Source of the DNA: Diploscapter coronatus
Lineage: Eukaryota; Nematoda; Chromadorea; Rhabditida; Rhabditidae
Assembly: GCA_964036155.1 (NCBI GenBank)
Contig: OZ038423.1
Location: 6,339,249-6,403,248 of the forward strand
Length of the DNA stretch: 64,000 nucleotides
Direction: 5' to 3'
The notes under the pieces are model-generated. The model saw nothing but the letters and a program-made list of their open reading frames with translations, ran no database searches and had not been told where the DNA came from. Made by a program: the position numbers and the translations under genes. Below are positions 62,101 through 64,000 of the stretch, piece by piece. Positions within the stretch are counted from its first letter, which is position 1. Every line of letters begins with the position of its first letter.

Positions 62101-64000
62101 TGCTCACAACACTCGGGAATGCAAAATGTCAATTTTCATCAGTACTACTTTGTTTTGGGTCACTCGGAAAATTCAGAAATTCGATGAATTAATTCGCTTA
62201 CAGTAGTACTAGTCGACGGAGTGGTGGTGGTCGACGTGGATGGCGTCTGAAATCGCCATGCTCACAACACTCGGGAATGCAAAATGTCAATTTTCATCAG
62301 TACTACTTTGTTTTGGGTCATTCAGAAATTCAATTGATTAATTCACGCTTACAGTAGTACTAGTCGACGGAGTGGTGGTGGTCGACGTGGATGGCGTCTG
62401 AAATCGCCAGTCACTCGGGAATGCAAAATGTCAATTTTCATCAGTACTACTTTGTTTTGGGTCATTCAGAAATTCAATTGATTAATTCACGCTTACAGTA
62501 GTACTAGTCGACGGAGTGGTGGTGGTCGACGTGGATGGCGTCTGAAATCGCCATGCTCACAACACTCGGGAATGCAAAATGTCAATTTTCATCAGTACTA
62601 CTTTGTTTTGGGTCATTCAGAAATTCAATTGATTAATTCACGCTTACAGTAGTACTGGTCGACGGAGTGGTGGTGGTCGACGTGGATGGCGTCTGAAATC
62701 GCCATGCTCACAACACTCGGGAATGCAAAATGTCAATTTTCATCAGTACTACTTTGTTTTGGGTCACTCGGAAAATTCAGAAATTCGATGAATTAATTCG
62801 CTTACAGTAGTACTAGTCGACGGAGTGGTGGTGGTCGACGTGGATGGCGTCTGAAATCGCCAGTCACTCGGGAATGCAAAATGTCAATTTTCATCAGTAC
62901 TACTGTGTTTTGGGTCACTCGGAAAATTCAGAAAATCGATGAATTAATTCGCTTACAGTAGTACTAGTCGACGGAGTGGTGGTGGTCGACGTGGATGGAG
63001 TTGTAGTACTGGTCGACGGAGTGGTGGTGGTCGACGTGGATGGCGTCTGAAATCGCCAGTCACTCGGGAATGCAAAATGTCAATTTTCATCAGTACTACT
63101 TTGTTTTGGGTCATTCAGAAATTCAATTGATTAATTCACGCTTACAGTAGTACTAGTCGACGGAGTGGTGGTGGTCGACGTGGATGGCGTCTGAAATCGC
63201 CATGCTCACAACACTCGGGAATGCAAAATGTCAATTTTCATCAGTACTACTTTGTTTTGGGTCATTCAGAAATTCAATTGATTAATTCACGCTTACAGTA
63301 GTACTAGTCGACGGAGTGGTGGTGGTCGACGTGGATGGCGTCTGAAATCGCCATGCTCACAACACTCGGGAATGCAAAATGTCAATTTTCATCAGTACTA
63401 CTTTGTTTTGGGTCATTCAGAAATTCAATTGATTAATTCACGCTTACAGTAGTACTAGTCGACGGAGTGGTGGTGGTCGACGTGGATGGCGTCTGAAATC
63501 GCCAGTCACTCGGGAATGCAAAATGTCAATTTTCATCAGTACTACTGTGTTTTGGGTCACTCGGAAAATTCAGAAATTCGATGAATTAATTCGCTTACAG
63601 TAGTACTGGTCGACGGAGTGGTGGTGGTCGACGTGGATGGCGTCTGAAATCGCCAGTCACTCGGGAATGCAAAATGTCAATTTTCATCAGTACTACTGTG
63701 TTTTGGGTCACTCGGAAAATTCAGAAATTCGATGAATTAATTCGCTTACAGTAGTACTGGTCGACGGAGTGGTGGTGGTCGACGTGGATGGCGTCTGAAA
63801 TCGCCAGTCACTCGGGAATGCAAAATGTCAATTTTCATCAGTACTACTGTGTTTTGGGTCACTCGGAAAATTCAGAAATTCGATGAATTAATTCACGCTT
63901 ACAGTAGTACTGGTCGACGGAGTGGTGGTGGTCGACGTGGATGGCGTCTGAAATCGCCAGTCACTCGGGAATGCAAAATGTCAATTTTCATCAGTACTAC
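47101..64000 (-). CDS. Giant secreted mucin-like / thrombospondin type-1 repeat protein (3' part, 47 exons visible)
   Basis: The gene runs right to left, is open beyond 64000 and ends at TAA 47101-47103. Its 5' part in the window (14 array exons at 61893-63947, then 61596-61793, 58121-58456, 58009-58029, 57543-57602, 57375-57416) encodes only Thr, Ser, Pro and a little Val, a likely O-glycosylated region. The 3' part is 28 exons with fully consistent phases (823 aa): 56963-57114, 56422-56475, 56277-56346, 56172-56229, 55531-55577, 55320-55436, 54884-54984, 54568-54700, 53863-53971, 51704-51776, 51305-51428, 50965-51134, 50424-50541, 50234-50312, 50142-50180, 49944-50007, 49844-49897, 49728-49791, 49613-49676, 49513-49560, 49272-49335, 48804-48973, 48645-48701, 48171-48234, 48003-48123, 47856-47925, 47616-47673, 47101-47230. 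Nine modules follow the plan WSEW...CG.C...RTC...GCPC-G(D/N).T...C...VC.YPR.SCC...Y.CGP. Nematodes have several such TSP1 proteins; function is unknown, presumably extracellular matrix or coat. Confidence 0.9.
51854..53825. mobile_element. 1972-bp foldback element flanked by TTAA, inside a TSP-gene intron
   Basis: Inverted arms of roughly 650-700 bp begin GACGCGTTCTTTGAGTAACC on the left and, inverted, GACGCATTCTTTGAGTAACC on the right. They match through GGATCCGAACCAAACTTATA, a CCCGCCC-rich stretch and TTTTCAAGRGCTATCRATTG. TTAA flanks both ends (51850-51853 and 53826-53829), as for piggyBac-type insertion. The central ~650 bp has no transposase. The host intron (51777-53862) splits the Asp codon of a CSDTCG motif, so splicing should restore the domain. 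Confidence 0.85.
58009..58029 (-). other. 21-nt exon (TTSSSTT) in the mucin region
   Basis: A seven-codon phase 0-0 exon bounded by TTTTCAG and GTATGT. It equals one 21-nt repeat unit of the neighbouring exon in length, suggesting exon and repeat unit share an origin. Confidence 0.7.
58121..58456 (-). repeat. Coding minisatellite exon: 16 tandem 21-nt units (TPSTSTT-type)
   Basis: The exon is exactly 336 nt (112 codons), or 16 copies of a seven-residue unit of Thr, Pro and Ser. It is bounded by TCCAG and GTAAGC in phase 0-0. The copies differ mainly at synonymous positions (GTCGAC versus ACTAGT variants). Confidence 0.9.
58457..61595 (-). other. 3.1-kb intron of the mucin/TSP gene without recognised content
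   Basis: This separates two Thr/Ser exons, both phase 0. The middle (about 58.95-60.3 kb) is less AT-rich than the flanks and looks like unique or inserted DNA, but I found no terminal repeats, transposase motif or exon chain. The small open frames here lack splice or composition support. Confidence 0.4.
61596..64000 (-). repeat. Tandem exon-intron array: 45-nt mucin exons every ~151 bp
   Basis: The first exon, 61596-61793 (198 nt, 66 codons), is followed upstream by 14 near-identical exons: 61893-61937, 62044-62088, 62202-62246, 62353-62397, 62497-62541, 62648-62692, 62806-62850, 62957-63046 (a double, 90 nt), 63146-63190, 63297-63341, 63448-63492, 63599-63643, 63750-63794, 63903-63947. Each single exon encodes TPSTSTTTTPSTSTT, with TTTCAG before it and GTAAGC after it, phase 0-0. 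Introns are about 99-113 bp and nearly identical. Unit spacing is 144-158 bp, or 196 bp at the double exon. The array continues past the window. Confidence 0.92.

Noticed and set aside
61893..64000. The regular spacing as a CRISPR array
   Set aside because: The period is ~151 bp, both repeat and spacer parts are nearly identical, and each unit has exon borders in a eukaryotic gene. It is a tandem duplication.

Overview
This window looks like nematode nuclear DNA. It is AT-rich, and every coding region is broken into short exons by small introns ending in TTTCAG-type acceptors. One gene is unmistakably a nematode innexin of the UNC-7 type. Two short signal-peptide exons have TTCAG directly against the ATG, as trans-spliced nematode genes do. 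No bacterial operon, rRNA, tRNA or CRISPR array was seen. The species cannot be fixed from the sequence alone.

Layout. (1) 82-3462, minus strand: 5' part of an unrecognised secreted-protein gene; its large intron carries three foldback/MITE-type inverted repeats. (2) About 7.1-8.35 kb, minus strand: a possible signal-peptide first exon plus weak coding fragments, perhaps a divergent or decayed gene. (3) 8678-11082, minus strand: a complete nine-exon RNF170-like ER membrane ubiquitin ligase (RING plus DUF1232), 274 aa. (4) 11.1-34.9 kb: mainly non-coding, with short hAT-like and foldback MITEs, pyrimidine-rich tracts and three candidate upstream exons of the next gene. (5) 34958-44203, plus strand: an unc-7 orthologue whose 18 exons join in frame to 522 aa, including microexons of 20, 28 and 13 nt. 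(6) 47101 to beyond 64000, minus strand: a very large secreted mucin/thrombospondin gene. Its 3' part encodes nine TSP1-plus-cysteine-rich modules in 28 phase-consistent exons. Its 5' part in the window is a Thr/Ser/Pro-rich region.

The most unusual feature is at 61.6-64.0 kb. The mucin-like part is built from a tandem array of about 151-bp units, each holding one complete 45-nt phase 0-0 exon (15 residues) and its intron. Fourteen such exons are visible and the array runs off the window edge. Copy-number change in this array should lengthen or shorten the protein without breaking frame or splicing. The neighbouring exon at 58121-58456 does the same job differently, as a 16-fold uninterrupted 21-nt repeat.

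Other notable structures are a 1972-bp foldback element flanked by TTAA duplications inside an intron of the TSP gene, several tiny hAT-like MITEs with exact 8-bp target duplications (one only 65 bp long), a Tc1/mariner-like MITE in the RNF170 gene, and two candidate GC-AG introns.

The genes do not obviously share a pathway. RNF170 acts at the ER, UNC-7 forms neuronal and muscle gap junctions, and the TSP/mucin protein is probably extracellular.
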